Positions 37,128-45,427 of a DNA stretch of 64,000 bases are shown here, piece by piece. The DNA lies in assembly GCF_003967515.1 (NCBI RefSeq), contig NZ_BIFQ01000002.1, positions 2,666,001 to 2,730,000 of the forward strand, written 5' to 3'. The notes beneath the pieces were generated by a model. The model searched no databases and had not been told where the DNA came from. It worked only from the letters and a program-made list of their open reading frames with translations. The DNA comes from Dictyobacter aurantiacus. GTDB taxonomy: Bacteria; Chloroflexota; Ktedonobacteria; Ktedonobacterales; Ktedonobacteraceae. Position 1 is the stretch's first letter. Each line of letters begins with the position of its first letter. Both the position numbers and the translations under genes were made by a program.

Positions 37128-37166
37128 TCAGTATACTGATCGGAAGCGGGTGAGTCAGTATACAGT
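37128..37166. promoter_or_regulatory. Pair of CAGTATACTG-type palindromes
   Basis: TCAGTATACTGA (37128-37139) is a perfect 12-bp palindrome and TCAGTATACAGT (37155-37166) a near copy, with centres 27 bp apart. They lie between the glyoxalase gene and the BBE oxidoreductase promoter. An operator pair for either gene is likely; the binding protein is unknown. Confidence 0.45.
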
Positions 37167-37267
37167 GGCTACCATCTCACTTCCCATATATCTGCCCTGA
37201 AGAAGCCAGCGGGAGATATGGTACCCGGGACCAACCACAAGCAACGAGATCAGATCGTGTATGCTAT

Positions 37268-37307
37268 CTGTCAGTTGTCCGTCATACATCTGTCTGTTTT
37301 CTATCAT
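37268..37307 (+). promoter_or_regulatory. Phased heptamer repeat, site E (four units)
   Basis: CTGTCAG (37268), CCGTCAT (37279), CTGTCTG (37290) and CTATCAT (37301), all exactly 11 bp apart. TATGGT at 37324 lies 17 bp after CTATCA, so the fourth unit is at the -35 position. It is the clearest example of the motif and faces the BBE oxidoreductase gene. Confidence 0.6.
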
Positions 37308-37366
37308 TTTTTTCAGCACGGCCTATGGTAACCTGTGAGCAAGTAAGCAAGAAGGAGAAAAAATGT

Positions 37367-38852
37367 ATGACATATGATCATCAAACCTCTGTATCGTCTA
37401 TGCAAAACAGATCATCTCCTAATGGACATCAAGACGTACGTACAGCACCACATATAGATGTGCTGACATTAGAAACGTTACTTTCAATGATACAGGGGAA
37501 GGTTACTCTTCCGGGTGATCTTTCCTATGAGGAGGAGCGAAGCGTCTGGAACAGCCTCTTCGATGGCCATCCTGCTGTAATTGTGCACTGTCTCAACATA
37601 GGTGATGTCAAGGCTGCAATCACGTTTGCGCGTAAGCAAGGGCTGCCACTTTCGGTCCGAAGTGCTGGGCATAGCATTGGTGGCTACGGTACCAACGATC
37701 ATGGTCTGGTGCTTGACCTTTCCTGCATGAAAGGACTTCGGTTTGATCCAATCCTATGTACTGCTCGCATTGAGTCCAGTCTCACCTGGGGTGAGGTGTC
37801 TCATGCACTTCAGCCGTATGGTCTGGTACTCACATCCGGTGATACTGCCACTGTAGGGGTAGGGGGTTTGCTGCTTGGTGGTGGGATTGGCTGGATGGTG
37901 CGGAAATATGGCCTGGCTATTGACCAGGTGCGAGCGATAGAACTGGTCACTGCAGATGGACAGCTTTTGCGTGCCAGTGCTCAGGAGAATGCTGAACTGT
38001 TCTGGGGTCTGCGTGGAGGTGGCGGGAACTTTGGTGTCGTTACCGCTTTCGAAGTAGCGCTGCATCCGGGTGGCACCGTTCTCGGCGGCATGATGTGTTT
38101 GAGGCAACTGAGGCCGAGCATACCATCTCAGAATATGCCCGTATTCACCTGGATGCACCGGATGAGTTGTCGACAGAAGCCGTGTTGGTGCTTGCGCCAC
38201 CGGCTCCCTTTATTCCCGCCGACATGCAGGGAAAGCCAGTGCTAATGATCATTACGTGCTACACAGGGAATAGTCGCGAGGGAGAATGCATAATCGCTCC
38301 ACTGCGCCAGATTGCTTGTCCTATCGCGGACCTGATTACGCTCATCCTCTACGCCGACATGTTTCAGTTTAATGAAGCTGGCGAGGTGCAAGGTCAGCAG
38401 CACCATGTGGTGACATTGTTTGCAGAGAAGTGCACACCGGAATTTATACATTCATTGGTTGAAGTGTCACAAGAGGTGATGTCTCCTCAGACGCTAATCC
38501 AATTCCGTATCCTTGGTGGCGCTATGCAGCGGATTGACAGCAACGCGACTGCTTTTGCCCATCGTGATAAAGAGGGTTGGTCATGGTAACCTATTATGCT
38601 CCACTAGCGTACGATCTGGGTGATCTTGCCACTCGTACACAACGAGTCTCTCACGTTATGGCTGCTTATGCCAGTGGTGCCTACGTGGGCTTTCAACCGG
38701 AAAAGGGTGAGCCAGGTGTCCATGAAGTCTATCCCCCCGCAACCTATGCCCGGCTTCTCGCCCTAAAGCGCCAATATGATCCAACCAATCTCTTTCACTT
38801 CAATCTGAATATCGTTCCTCTGCGAGAGCAGGAACAAGTAAATGAGGAATAG
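37367..38852 (+). pseudogene. FAD-linked (BBE-type) oxidoreductase, two frameshifts
   Basis: Three consecutive frames together give one complete berberine-bridge/6-hydroxynicotine-oxidase-like protein. Part 1 (to about 38090): 'LPLSVRSAGHSIGGYGTND' (FAD-linking His), 'SGDTATVGVGGLLLGGGIGW', 'ELFWGLRGGGGNFGVVTAF'. Part 2 (about 38095-38575): 'ISEYARIHLDAPDELSTEAV' and 'RILGGAMQRIDSNATAF'. Part 3 (about 38577-38852): the BBE end 'LKRQYDPTNLFHFNLNI'. Nothing large is missing. Either the gene was inactivated recently or these are sequencing errors. ATG 37367 follows AAGGAG. Confidence 0.88.
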
Positions 38853-38858
38853 ATACAT

Positions 38859-39686
38859 ATGCCCACATTTTTAAATAGCCTTTTCGATCCCGCTTTAAAT
38901 GTAGCAACAGAGATCACGTACCAGACATCTACAAGCTATCTTGGCCGTATCTTTAACGCCCGGTTTTATGATGAGGGAGGGAGCAGATGGTTTGTGAATG
39001 AACCAGGAGTATTTAATAAGGTTATTAGTGCAGCGTTTACGGCCGATACACCAGAGAGCACTATCGACAAGACGCTTGTACGCGTTGCTGAGTCTTTTAA
39101 GAACGGACTGATGCTCTGGGATGTGGAGCCATCTCTCAATAGCACGATGTTGAAAGAGTCTTTATCTGCACATGGGTGGGTGAAGAGTGGGGAAGTACGA
39201 TCAATGGTGCTTGACTTGCATGCTTTGAAAGTACCGGCAAAAACTCCATCTGAACTGACTATTGAGTTGGTTGAGAGTGAGGAAGCATTCAAAGAACATA
39301 TTGACATTATGAGTACTGGTTTTGGTTTTCCTGAACCTATGGCCCGTTATCTGTCAAACCTCAATTATGGGCAGACTTTTTTGCATGATCCCAATGTGTA
39401 TTATTATGTAGGTCGGGTACAGGGAGAACCGGTTACCATCTCTCTTGTCTTGTTGTGTGAAGGAATCGCTGGCATCTACAATGTTGCAACAATTCCTCAG
39501 GCGAGGCACCAAGGCTTTGGTACAGCTATCACTGTGGTTGCTTTACAGCAAGCGCTTGACCTGGGATATCGTATCGCGGCAATACAAGCTTCTGAGATGG
39601 GCGCACCTATCTATCGCGCTCTTGGTTTCCAGGATCATTTTATGTTCGATAGCTATGCCCTGGTCAAAGAAGGAAGCGCACAGTAA
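38859..39686 (+). CDS. GNAT-family N-acetyltransferase
   Basis: A 275-aa protein with the acetyl-CoA site in its C-terminal half: 'GIAGIYNVATIPQARHQGFG' followed by TAITVVALQQAL (motif A: beta 4 and the Q/R-x-x-G-x-G/A loop, here RHQGFG), then 'AAIQASEMGAPIYRALGF'. The N-terminal half is a second, degenerate domain without the motif, as in two-domain GNATs. The substrate is unknown. It starts 6 bp after the BBE stop codon, so it was translated from the same mRNA as that oxidoreductase. Confidence 0.85.
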   Translation: MPTFLNSLFDPALNVATEITYQTSTSYLGRIFNARFYDEGGSRWFVNEPGVFNKVISAAFTADTPESTIDKTLVRVAESFKNGLMLWDVEPSLNSTMLKESLSAHGWVKSGEVRSMVLDLHALKVPAKTPSELTIELVESEEAFKEHIDIMSTGFGFPEPMARYLSNLNYGQTFLHDPNVYYYVGRVQGEPVTISLVLLCEGIAGIYNVATIPQARHQGFGTAITVVALQQALDLGYRIAAIQASEMGAPIYRALGFQDHFMFDSYALVKEGSAQ

Positions 39687-39952
39687 GCAGATGGCGATTT
39701 CTTGTGTAAATGCGAAGATGAAATGATCACGTTTTTTTCGTGGTGGCTTGGGGAGAAGGAAGGAAGGGGGAAACGGGAGGGAAAGCGCGTGAAGAGAGGA
39801 CGGAGGCCGACGGAGGGAGGAGAAGGAGTGCTCAAACGGCGAAGAAAAAAGCAGTCCAAATACATATGGAATTGACGGTGCCAGCCTCCTGGTGTCATTC
39901 TTTGATCGATAGATGAGATGAATTTGTGAACAATACGTGAGAAGGGAACAAG

Positions 39953-39988
39953 GTGAGCAGGGCCGGTCACCGTGCTGGCCCTGCTCAC
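39953..39988. terminator. Terminator hairpin of ORF Y1
   Basis: GTGAGCAGGGCC (39953-39964) pairs with GGCCCTGCTCAC (39977-39988), extendable with a G-T pair. The equivalent hairpin of the other copy differs by three compensating base pairs. Confidence 0.7.
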
Positions 39989-40014
39989 TGCTGTGTGAGA
40001 GGATGTGTGTGGTG

Positions 40015-40332
40015 CTATGCGTCCGAGGTGGCGCGCAGGAATGCGGTCAGCTGAGCAGTGTGGATGGTGGCCCTAGGGAACGACGTGAGGACGTGAGCAA
40101 CGATGCGCTGGAGATCGGCGTCAACGTGCTGGGGACGAGGCAGAGGCATAGCCTGCAGGCGTGTCCAGAGACCATCAGTGGAAGCGCCGTGCAGACCGAG
40201 CAGGGCGCGTTGCTGTGCTGATGAGAGGCCCGTGCGCTGGCGGTGGAGATGGAGGGAGTGGCCGAGAAAGCCAGGGGCGCTGGCGGCGAAGGTATACCGG
40301 GTTGTGAGGATGGACGTGTCGTCGGTCATCAT
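40015..40332 (-). CDS. Small protein Y1 (105 aa, paralogue of Y2)
   Basis: A 105-aa protein not recognised by name: 'DDTSILTTRYTFAASAPGFL', 'SLHLHRQRTGLSSAQQRALL', 'TRLQAMPLPRPQHVDADLQR'. The pattern 'R...GLS..Q...LLGL' followed by a helix and 'LPRP' resembles a small XRE-type helix-turn-helix. GAAAGGATACTC precedes ATG 40332. The copy at 59174-59491 has exactly the same length with mostly conservative changes. A terminator hairpin follows the stop. On the same strand, small ORF X lies just upstream and shares an 'LT.AQ..ALL' core. Confidence 0.62.
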   Translation of the reverse strand: MMTDDTSILTTRYTFAASAPGFLGHSLHLHRQRTGLSSAQQRALLGLHGASTDGLWTRLQAMPLPRPQHVDADLQRIVAHVLTSFPRATIHTAQLTAFLRATSDA

Positions 40333-40473
40333 GAGTATCCTTTCTCTGTGGTCGCCAGAAGCGGCGAAGAGAAGTTGTCTCACTTGTGTTCTACCGTCGC
40401 CGCGTGAACGTGTCGCACGAAACGGGACGAATGTTGGGAACTGGATGGAATAGTCGTGTAGGGAGGAAGAACA

Positions 40474-40511
40474 GGGGCTGCCGATCTCAGCAGTAGCTGA
40501 TCGGCAGCCCC
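40474..40511. terminator. Terminator hairpin of small ORF X, copy 2
   Basis: GGGGCTGCCGATC (40474-40486) and GATCGGCAGCCCC (40499-40511), a perfect 13-bp stem overlapping the end of ORF X copy 2. Confidence 0.65.
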
Positions 40512-40835
40512 GTGTGTGTGCTCAGTGCGCGTGTGTGTTCTCTGAGGAGTCGGAGAGGAGGGTGGAGAGAGGGGCCTGGTCGAGGGTGGGCGCGGTGTGC
40601 GATGTGGGCCAGTTCCTGCTCAGTGGCCGGGAGACGGCAGAGGCGCAGCTGCGTCAGGCTGTTGAGCGAGCACCGCAGGAGGGCGGCGAGCTGTGCATCG
40701 GTGAGGCTATGTGGGTTGGTTCTGGGTGTGCTTTTGAAGCATGAAGCATGAAGCATGAAGAGCGACCCGTGGTCGCGTGCGGTCGGTACTGATCATTCTG
40801 TGGCGCAAGACGCTGCGCGGCATCGTCGTTTCCAT
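40487..40835 (-). pseudogene. Small ORF X, copy 2 (out of frame, three 7-bp units)
   Basis: ATG 40835 follows GGAGGGAGGGATAAC and starts METTMPRSVLRHRMISTDR, identical to copy 1. At about 40737-40760 the 7-mer CTTCATG occurs three times in tandem. With three units the frame ends soon after (QKHTQNQPT then stop), while the downstream frame runs 'SLTDAQLAALLRCSLNSL', 'LRLCRLPATEQELAHIAH' and on to 40487. Two units would give one continuous protein of about 114 aa. The downstream part can be read from an ATG inside the repeat (40756) but without a ribosome site. Confidence 0.5.
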
Positions 40836-41191
40836 GTTATCCCTCCCTCCAGGTGGAATGAGTGTCTGTTGCGTCCTTCTCAAGAGAGCAAGATGCAAGA
40901 AGTTTTTCTGGTTGGTTTCTTGTAGAGTACATCTACGTGCACATCACACGTGCTCTCGTGATGGGAGCCAAGCAGAACAATCCGGTCGTCAAAAGAATGG
41001 AGGACTTCATGAGTGACCCAACAGTCGTCTCTCGGGAGGAGTGGCTTGCTGCCCGTGAGGAGCTATTGAAGAAGGAGAAGGAACTTACCTACGCAAAGGA
41101 CCAGCTCGCCGCAACGCGTCGGAAGCTGCCTATGGTCAAGATCGAGAAGGGATACGTTTTTGAGGGGCCAAACGGCAAGGTGAGTCTGCTC
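40592..41191. repeat. Duplicated locus, copy 2
   Basis: Second copy of 11037-11621, 600 bp. The right breakpoint is within the DUF899 gene at GTGAGTCTGCTC; the left is in ORF X near GCGGTG. Confidence 0.9.
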
Positions 41192-41197
41192 TTGTAA
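41009..41197 (+). pseudogene. DUF899 gene fragment (3' deleted)
   Basis: The first 60 codons are nearly identical to the intact DUF899 protein at 11439-12050 ('VVSREEWLAAREELLKKEKE', 'VEKGYVFEGPNGKVSLL' with I for V at the start), ending in a stop created at the repeat junction. The thioredoxin-like core is absent. Confidence 0.9.
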
Positions 41198-41782
41198 AAC
41201 AGAGACGATATCGAACAGTTTTTCGTTGCCTGAGCAGGAAGGGGAGGGCAGAGGGAGGGGTTGGGGGATGGCGCTGTGTTATGCGGGCCTGGGATGCCGG
41301 TTCACACCCTGCGCCTGGCAGTGGGGTATTTCGTGTGGATGAAATGGGGAGTGTTCACGCGTGAGAGGGGATGTGAACGCATGCACGGGGTGGTGAACAG
41401 GGCAAAAAAGCGAGCGCGTTGGGTGGCGTTGCAGGCTGGCCAGCAGGACCCTGTCCGTGATGTGATGGGGGCGAGAGCAAACAGGGGCCACGTGGGGAGC
41501 GTTGCGCACGAGAGGGGACCAATGCCAGGGAGGGTGTGGTGTGAACGACAGCGGGCCAGCGCACTGGGGAAACCGCTTGCCATTGAGAGAAGCGGTATGG
41601 ACTCCTGGAAATACAGGCTCACTGTTGCAGTTGAATGGTACCAGAACACATGTAACGTTTTCTCCTCTTCCTTCGTGATAATTATAAGCCTACTTTGCTG
41701 GAAGCAGAAAGGCATAAAAAGGAAGAATGTGTGAAATATTCCCCTACCTAGACAGCGCTCCGATTCTGATCATGTTAAAACG
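41198..41782. other. G-rich gap, no gene assigned
   Basis: A 157-codon plus-strand frame (41261-41734) and an antisense one exist but neither has a ribosome site, known motif or hairpin at its end. The sequence is strongly G-rich on the plus strand up to about 41590. Confidence 0.4.
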
Positions 41783-42133
41783 ATGCTAATCGTCGAAGAT
41801 GACCCCGATATCGGGGAAATGCTTGTGGCTTTTCTGCAAGATGCCACCGTCTATCAGGTGACCCATGTGCTCAATGGATTTGAGGCCCTCACAATGGTAC
41901 AAGCCATTGTCCCGTGCCTCATCTTGCTTGACTATCACCTTCCTGGTATGAATGGATTAGAATGTTTGGATCTGCTCCGAGCAAGCAAAGGAGTGGAGGA
42001 AACTCCTATTATTTTCATGAGCGCTGCCGTTCCGCACCAGGCCCAGATACGCCTTGACTTAACCATCCTTGAGAAGCCGTTCGATATGGAGACCTTGCTT
42101 GATCTGATTACACACCTCCTTACGCAGAGTTAA
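41783..42133 (+). CDS. Single-domain response regulator (CheY-like)
   Basis: A 116-aa receiver domain without an output domain. 'MLIVEDDPDIGEML' has the acidic pocket (Glu5, Asp6, Asp7), 'CLILLDYHLPGMNGLECL' has the phospho-acceptor Asp near residue 51, 'PIIFMSA' has the Ser/Thr switch position, and 'ILEKPFDMETLLDL' has the Lys. It should receive phosphate from a histidine kinase and act by protein contact. No kinase is visible in the window. A 13-bp stem terminator follows. Confidence 0.9.
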   Translation: MLIVEDDPDIGEMLVAFLQDATVYQVTHVLNGFEALTMVQAIVPCLILLDYHLPGMNGLECLDLLRASKGVEETPIIFMSAAVPHQAQIRLDLTILEKPFDMETLLDLITHLLTQS

Positions 42134-42168
42134 CACCGGCCTTTCTTTTCCCCTCGCTGTTTTCGTCC

Positions 42169-42204
42169 AAGAAGCAGGAAATCCAGAAGGGTTTCCTGCT
42201 TCTT
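42169..42204 (+). terminator. Terminator after the receiver gene
   Basis: AAGAAGCAGGAAA (42169-42181) pairs perfectly with TTTCCTGCTTCTT (42192-42204). Confidence 0.7.
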
Positions 42205-42410
42205 GAGTTTCCCAAAAAATTTCACAGCTGTTTAGCCCAATGTACGAAGCTATGTTATTTTCAACGCTGCATCTTCAAAAATAACTGAGAAATACAGCCA
42301 GGAATATGTATGCGAGAATTACGGGGCGTAGAATTTTCTGTATTCAGGCCTTACAGGCCGCTCTAGAGATTTTTTGGAACAGTTATCTGATTGAAAAACG
42401 AATTTACTCT
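42205..42410. other. Spacer before the ISL3 element
   Basis: AT-rich, no gene seen. Confidence 0.4.
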
Positions 42411-44158
42411 GATCTGTCCCACTTTTGGTGATGCTCTCACAATGCATGTAAGACTCGCTGGCGTAGTAAGGCAAAACCCGCCCGCCCATATCCCATGCGC
42501 TTGACGAGTTTGAGCTTATTCACATATCCCTCGACCAGGCCATTGTGATGAGGAAGAGTTAACCCAGCGACCACAGCAGCCTTGTCGCGCTCGATACCGG
42601 TCACAAAGCTTTGCAGTTCACGGATCTGGCTTTCTTTGACAGCAGTGAGCCAGCCATTCAGTTGATCGCCAGTGCGTTGGTGTAACATGGTCCGGAATTC
42701 CTGGACCAGCTTGTAGAGCGTTTTCGCTGTGCCATTGGTTTGGCAAATCGCAGTCAGAACAGCCTGCTCTTGTTGGTCAAGACTCTCTGGGTCACGCACA
42801 AAGAGCCAGACCACATCTTTGGCCACAAAATCCTGAACCAGCGTTGGAGGTGCCTCAACCGCTTGCTCAAGAGGAACCAGAACCCGTAGCCTCCTGAGAA
42901 AGCGATAAACGGTCTGGGGCGTCCCTGAGAAACGTCGCTTCTTGATTTCTTCATAGATTTGCGGACCGTTTCGTTGTCCCTCTTTCCATCGTTTCAGTAC
43001 ATAGGAGGCGTGGGGATCAAAGATGCTTTTTCGCTTTCGCCGTTCTTTAGCTTCGGGAAACGCCTTCGCTTTCAACCACTTTTGGATCGTGCGAGTTGTC
43101 AGGCCCACGCGCTGCGCAATCTCGGCTTGTTCAAATCATTGGGCTTTTAAGGCAAGAACTTGTTGATACCGGTCAAAGCGTTGCTCCCGGCGGGCCAGAC
43201 GCTCTTGCTCATCCCTTGGAGCTGGAACCGGTTTCCATGTGCGAGGGGAAAATGCCTTCTTGCTCGTTGCAAGAGCATCCTGGACTTCTTGTGGCACTTC
43301 TTTGCGTGCGCTCTCTTCAGCCTGCTTTCGGATCTCGACCGCTTCGGTCAGGTTTTTGTAGAGATGAAATCTATCGGCCACCTCCGTCGCTTGCGGAGCG
43401 GCTTTCCGGACCGCTGCGGCGTAATCGCCACCGCGGTCACGGCTGATGATCTCTAGCTCCGGGTGTTCCGCCATCCAAGCGGCTGCGGTTTTTGCTGCCC
43501 GGTCGGGCAAGACCTCCAGCACTTTGTGCGTCTGAAGATCAACGAGAATACTGCCGAACTTGCGACCGCGCCGAAACGCAAAGTCGTCGATACCAATCTG
43601 TGGAACCTTCTCAACTGGCTCTAAAGGCAGTGCCATGATACGTCGGAGAATGGTCTGGCGCGTGGTTTGTATTCCCAAGCGGTCTGTGACACGAACCCCA
43701 AGTCTCCCGCCAGTCGCTAAACCGATGATTTGCACAATCTGAAACAGACGTTGCGTCACCCGTGCCCACGGAGCCATTAAGGAGGTGATCCGTTCAGCAA
43801 AGATTTTCCTCACACAGTTTATCACCTCGCAGAAGCATTTGCGGACGTGCAGCAACAAACGCACTTGCTGCCCGCTGCAAGGCAGGTCAGCGACCTTGCG
43901 CAGGTAGGAACTGTGTACTCGTATGGATGGTTCACCACACAGCGGGCAACAAGGGTGCTGATTTATGGAAACTGCCATGATAGTCAGTACGTCATCACTC
44001 ATCTCAACAGATGCCACTTCTACTTCCTCTGGGAGAGCAGTTACTTGCTTCACTTCCATCTTCATCAGATCCTTCCACAAAAGCCTTATTATTTATGTAG
44101 AACGATCTATCGATCTATGGATAGCAAGCTGCCTGAATAACCAAAAGTGGGACAGATC
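42411..44158 (-). mobile_element. ISL3-family insertion sequence
   Basis: A 1748-bp element with perfect 18-bp terminal inverted repeats: GATCTGTCCCACTTTTGG at 42411-42428 and its complement at 44141-44158. It holds one transposase gene on the minus strand. No matching 8-bp target duplication was found in the flanks (TTTACTCT left, CAAAAGAA right). Confidence 0.88.
42437..44080 (-). pseudogene. ISL3-family transposase interrupted by an in-frame TGA
   Basis: 547 codons in one frame. The N-terminal zinc finger is 'CCPLCGEPSIRVHSSYLRKV', the catalytic core has 'PQIGIDDFAFRRGRKFGSIL', 'EIISRDRGGDYAAAVRKAAP' and 'VADRFHLYKNLTEAVE'. After 'VLALKAQ' a TGA at 43138-43136 interrupts the frame, which continues without shift as 'FEQAEIAQRVGLTTRTIQKW', the family's internal HTH, then the DDE glutamate region 'GLVEGYVNKLKLVKRMGYGR'. 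A Gly (GGA to TGA) is the likely original residue. Probably inactive. Start could be ATG 44065. Confidence 0.88.
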
Positions 44159-44376
44159 CAAAAGAATATCCCATCTCTATAAAGATACTTTTCCCTTATG
44201 AAGAGTAAGGCCGTCAAACCATTCAAGAGCTAGCCGTGCAAAAACAATTCACCCCCAGGGCTTTTGTTCCCCTCTTTCCCAAGAAGTGCCCTCAGCAATA
44301 ATTCACAGGCCCTGGGAAGATGGCGGAGAACCATTGATTCTCAACATGTGCACGTACTGTGCCTGCTTTTGGCGGC

Positions 44377-45249
44377 CTACGGCTCTTGTTCGGCGAAAAA
44401 TGCGTTGAGTCGTTGGAGCAGTTCTTCTGGTTGTTCCTCTGCAATATAGTGGCCGCATTGTGGGATGATGCCGCCGGAGACGTGTTCAGCGAGCTGAGCG
44501 AGACTATAGAACGGCCAGCCTGCACCGCTGTATTCGCCTCCCAACGCTAAGGCCGGGATGCGTAATTTTTCTTTGCTGTATTCTTTAAAGAACTGGGCAT
44601 TGGTTGAGAACGAGCGATAATACTCAAATCCGGCTCGTAAGGCATCTCGGCCAGAGTAACAACGAACGTACTCATCGATATCCTCTTGCGTGAAGGCAGC
44701 CGAATTTCTCGCACGGGAGAAGAACCACTGAAGCAGGATGTGCTCGCGTCCTTCGGCAAGAGATTCCGCCAGGTTCCTGGGAGCCTGGAACAGGCCGAAG
44801 TGCCAGATTTTGAGTTTGGTGACAAAATCTTCGCTTCCAAAGCCTTCAACGGGACTGTCCAGGATCACGAGGCGCTGCACAGCCTCACGGTACCGAGCGG
44901 CATAGGCATAGGCGGTTAAGACCCCCAGATCATGACCGACGAGGAAAACCTGTTGGAAACCCAGAGAGCGCACCAGCGAGAAGGTGTCCTCAGCCAGCGT
45001 GGAGGCATCATAGCCGCTGTCGGTTCGTTCCGAATCGCCTATCCCACGCGAATCGGGCGCGATCACCGTATATTTCTCGGCGAGTGCAGGCATGATTTTT
45101 CGCCATGCGTACCAGGTCTGAGGCCAGCCGTGGAGCAGCAGCACCGGAGATCCTTGGCCGCCAATCACATAATGTAAACGGACCCCATTGACTTGTGCTG
45201 TTTGATGGGTAAAGAGAGGCTCTAATGGAGCCGGAAGTGGTGTCATCAT
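44377..45249 (-). CDS. Alpha/beta hydrolase, epoxide-hydrolase-like (copy 1)
   Basis: A 290-aa hydrolase: 'VLLLHGWPQTWYAWRKIMPA' (oxyanion loop), 'FLVGHDLGVLTAYAYAARY' with an Asp nucleophile in the elbow, and 'GGIIPQCGHYIAEEQPEEL' with the His. The Asp nucleophile suggests an epoxide hydrolase or dehalogenase-type reaction in the cytoplasm; no signal peptide. ATG 45249 follows AGAAAGGACAAA. It is divergent from a LysR gene (179 bp apart) that probably activates it. A close paralogue lies at 53819-54688. Confidence 0.9.
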   Translation of the reverse strand: MMTPLPAPLEPLFTHQTAQVNGVRLHYVIGGQGSPVLLLHGWPQTWYAWRKIMPALAEKYTVIAPDSRGIGDSERTDSGYDASTLAEDTFSLVRSLGFQQVFLVGHDLGVLTAYAYAARYREAVQRLVILDSPVEGFGSEDFVTKLKIWHFGLFQAPRNLAESLAEGREHILLQWFFSRARNSAAFTQEDIDEYVRCYSGRDALRAGFEYYRSFSTNAQFFKEYSKEKLRIPALALGGEYSGAGWPFYSLAQLAEHVSGGIIPQCGHYIAEEQPEELLQRLNAFFAEQEP

Positions 45250-45300
45250 TTTGTCCTTTCTGTTGTTGAATCCCTCTTGAGCAGACGGGATTCTGTGCAG

Positions 45301-45365
45301 ACGTATCCTACAATACGTCGTCACACGGATCATGTGCTTGCGCTCCATCAGCATACCAGAGTATG
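45301..45365. promoter_or_regulatory. Two LysR-type dyads in the divergent promoter
   Basis: ACGTAT-N6-ATACGT at 45301-45318 and CATAC-N4-GTATG at 45352-45365 share an ATAC/GTAT core and T-N11-A spacing at the second site, as expected for LysR recognition and activation half-sites between the hydrolase and LysR genes. Confidence 0.5.
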
Positions 45366-45427
45366 ATGTATCGAACAACACAAAGTATTCGAAGCAAACA
45401 TTCATTTTTACTGATAGTTGGAGGATT

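Larger units (their letters stand above)
39706..40344. repeat. Dispersed 635-bp repeat, copy L1
   Basis: Matches 58870-59503 in the same orientation. The left part is a purine-rich stretch (GGGGAGAAGG...), the right part is small ORF Y on the minus strand with its terminator hairpin. Similarity stops just after the ribosome site of ORF Y. Confidence 0.88.

Noticed and set aside
41261..41734. 157-codon plus-strand frame and antisense frames in a G-rich segment
   Set aside because: No ribosome site, no recognisable motif and no terminator; long frames are expected by chance on GC-rich, stop-poor DNA.
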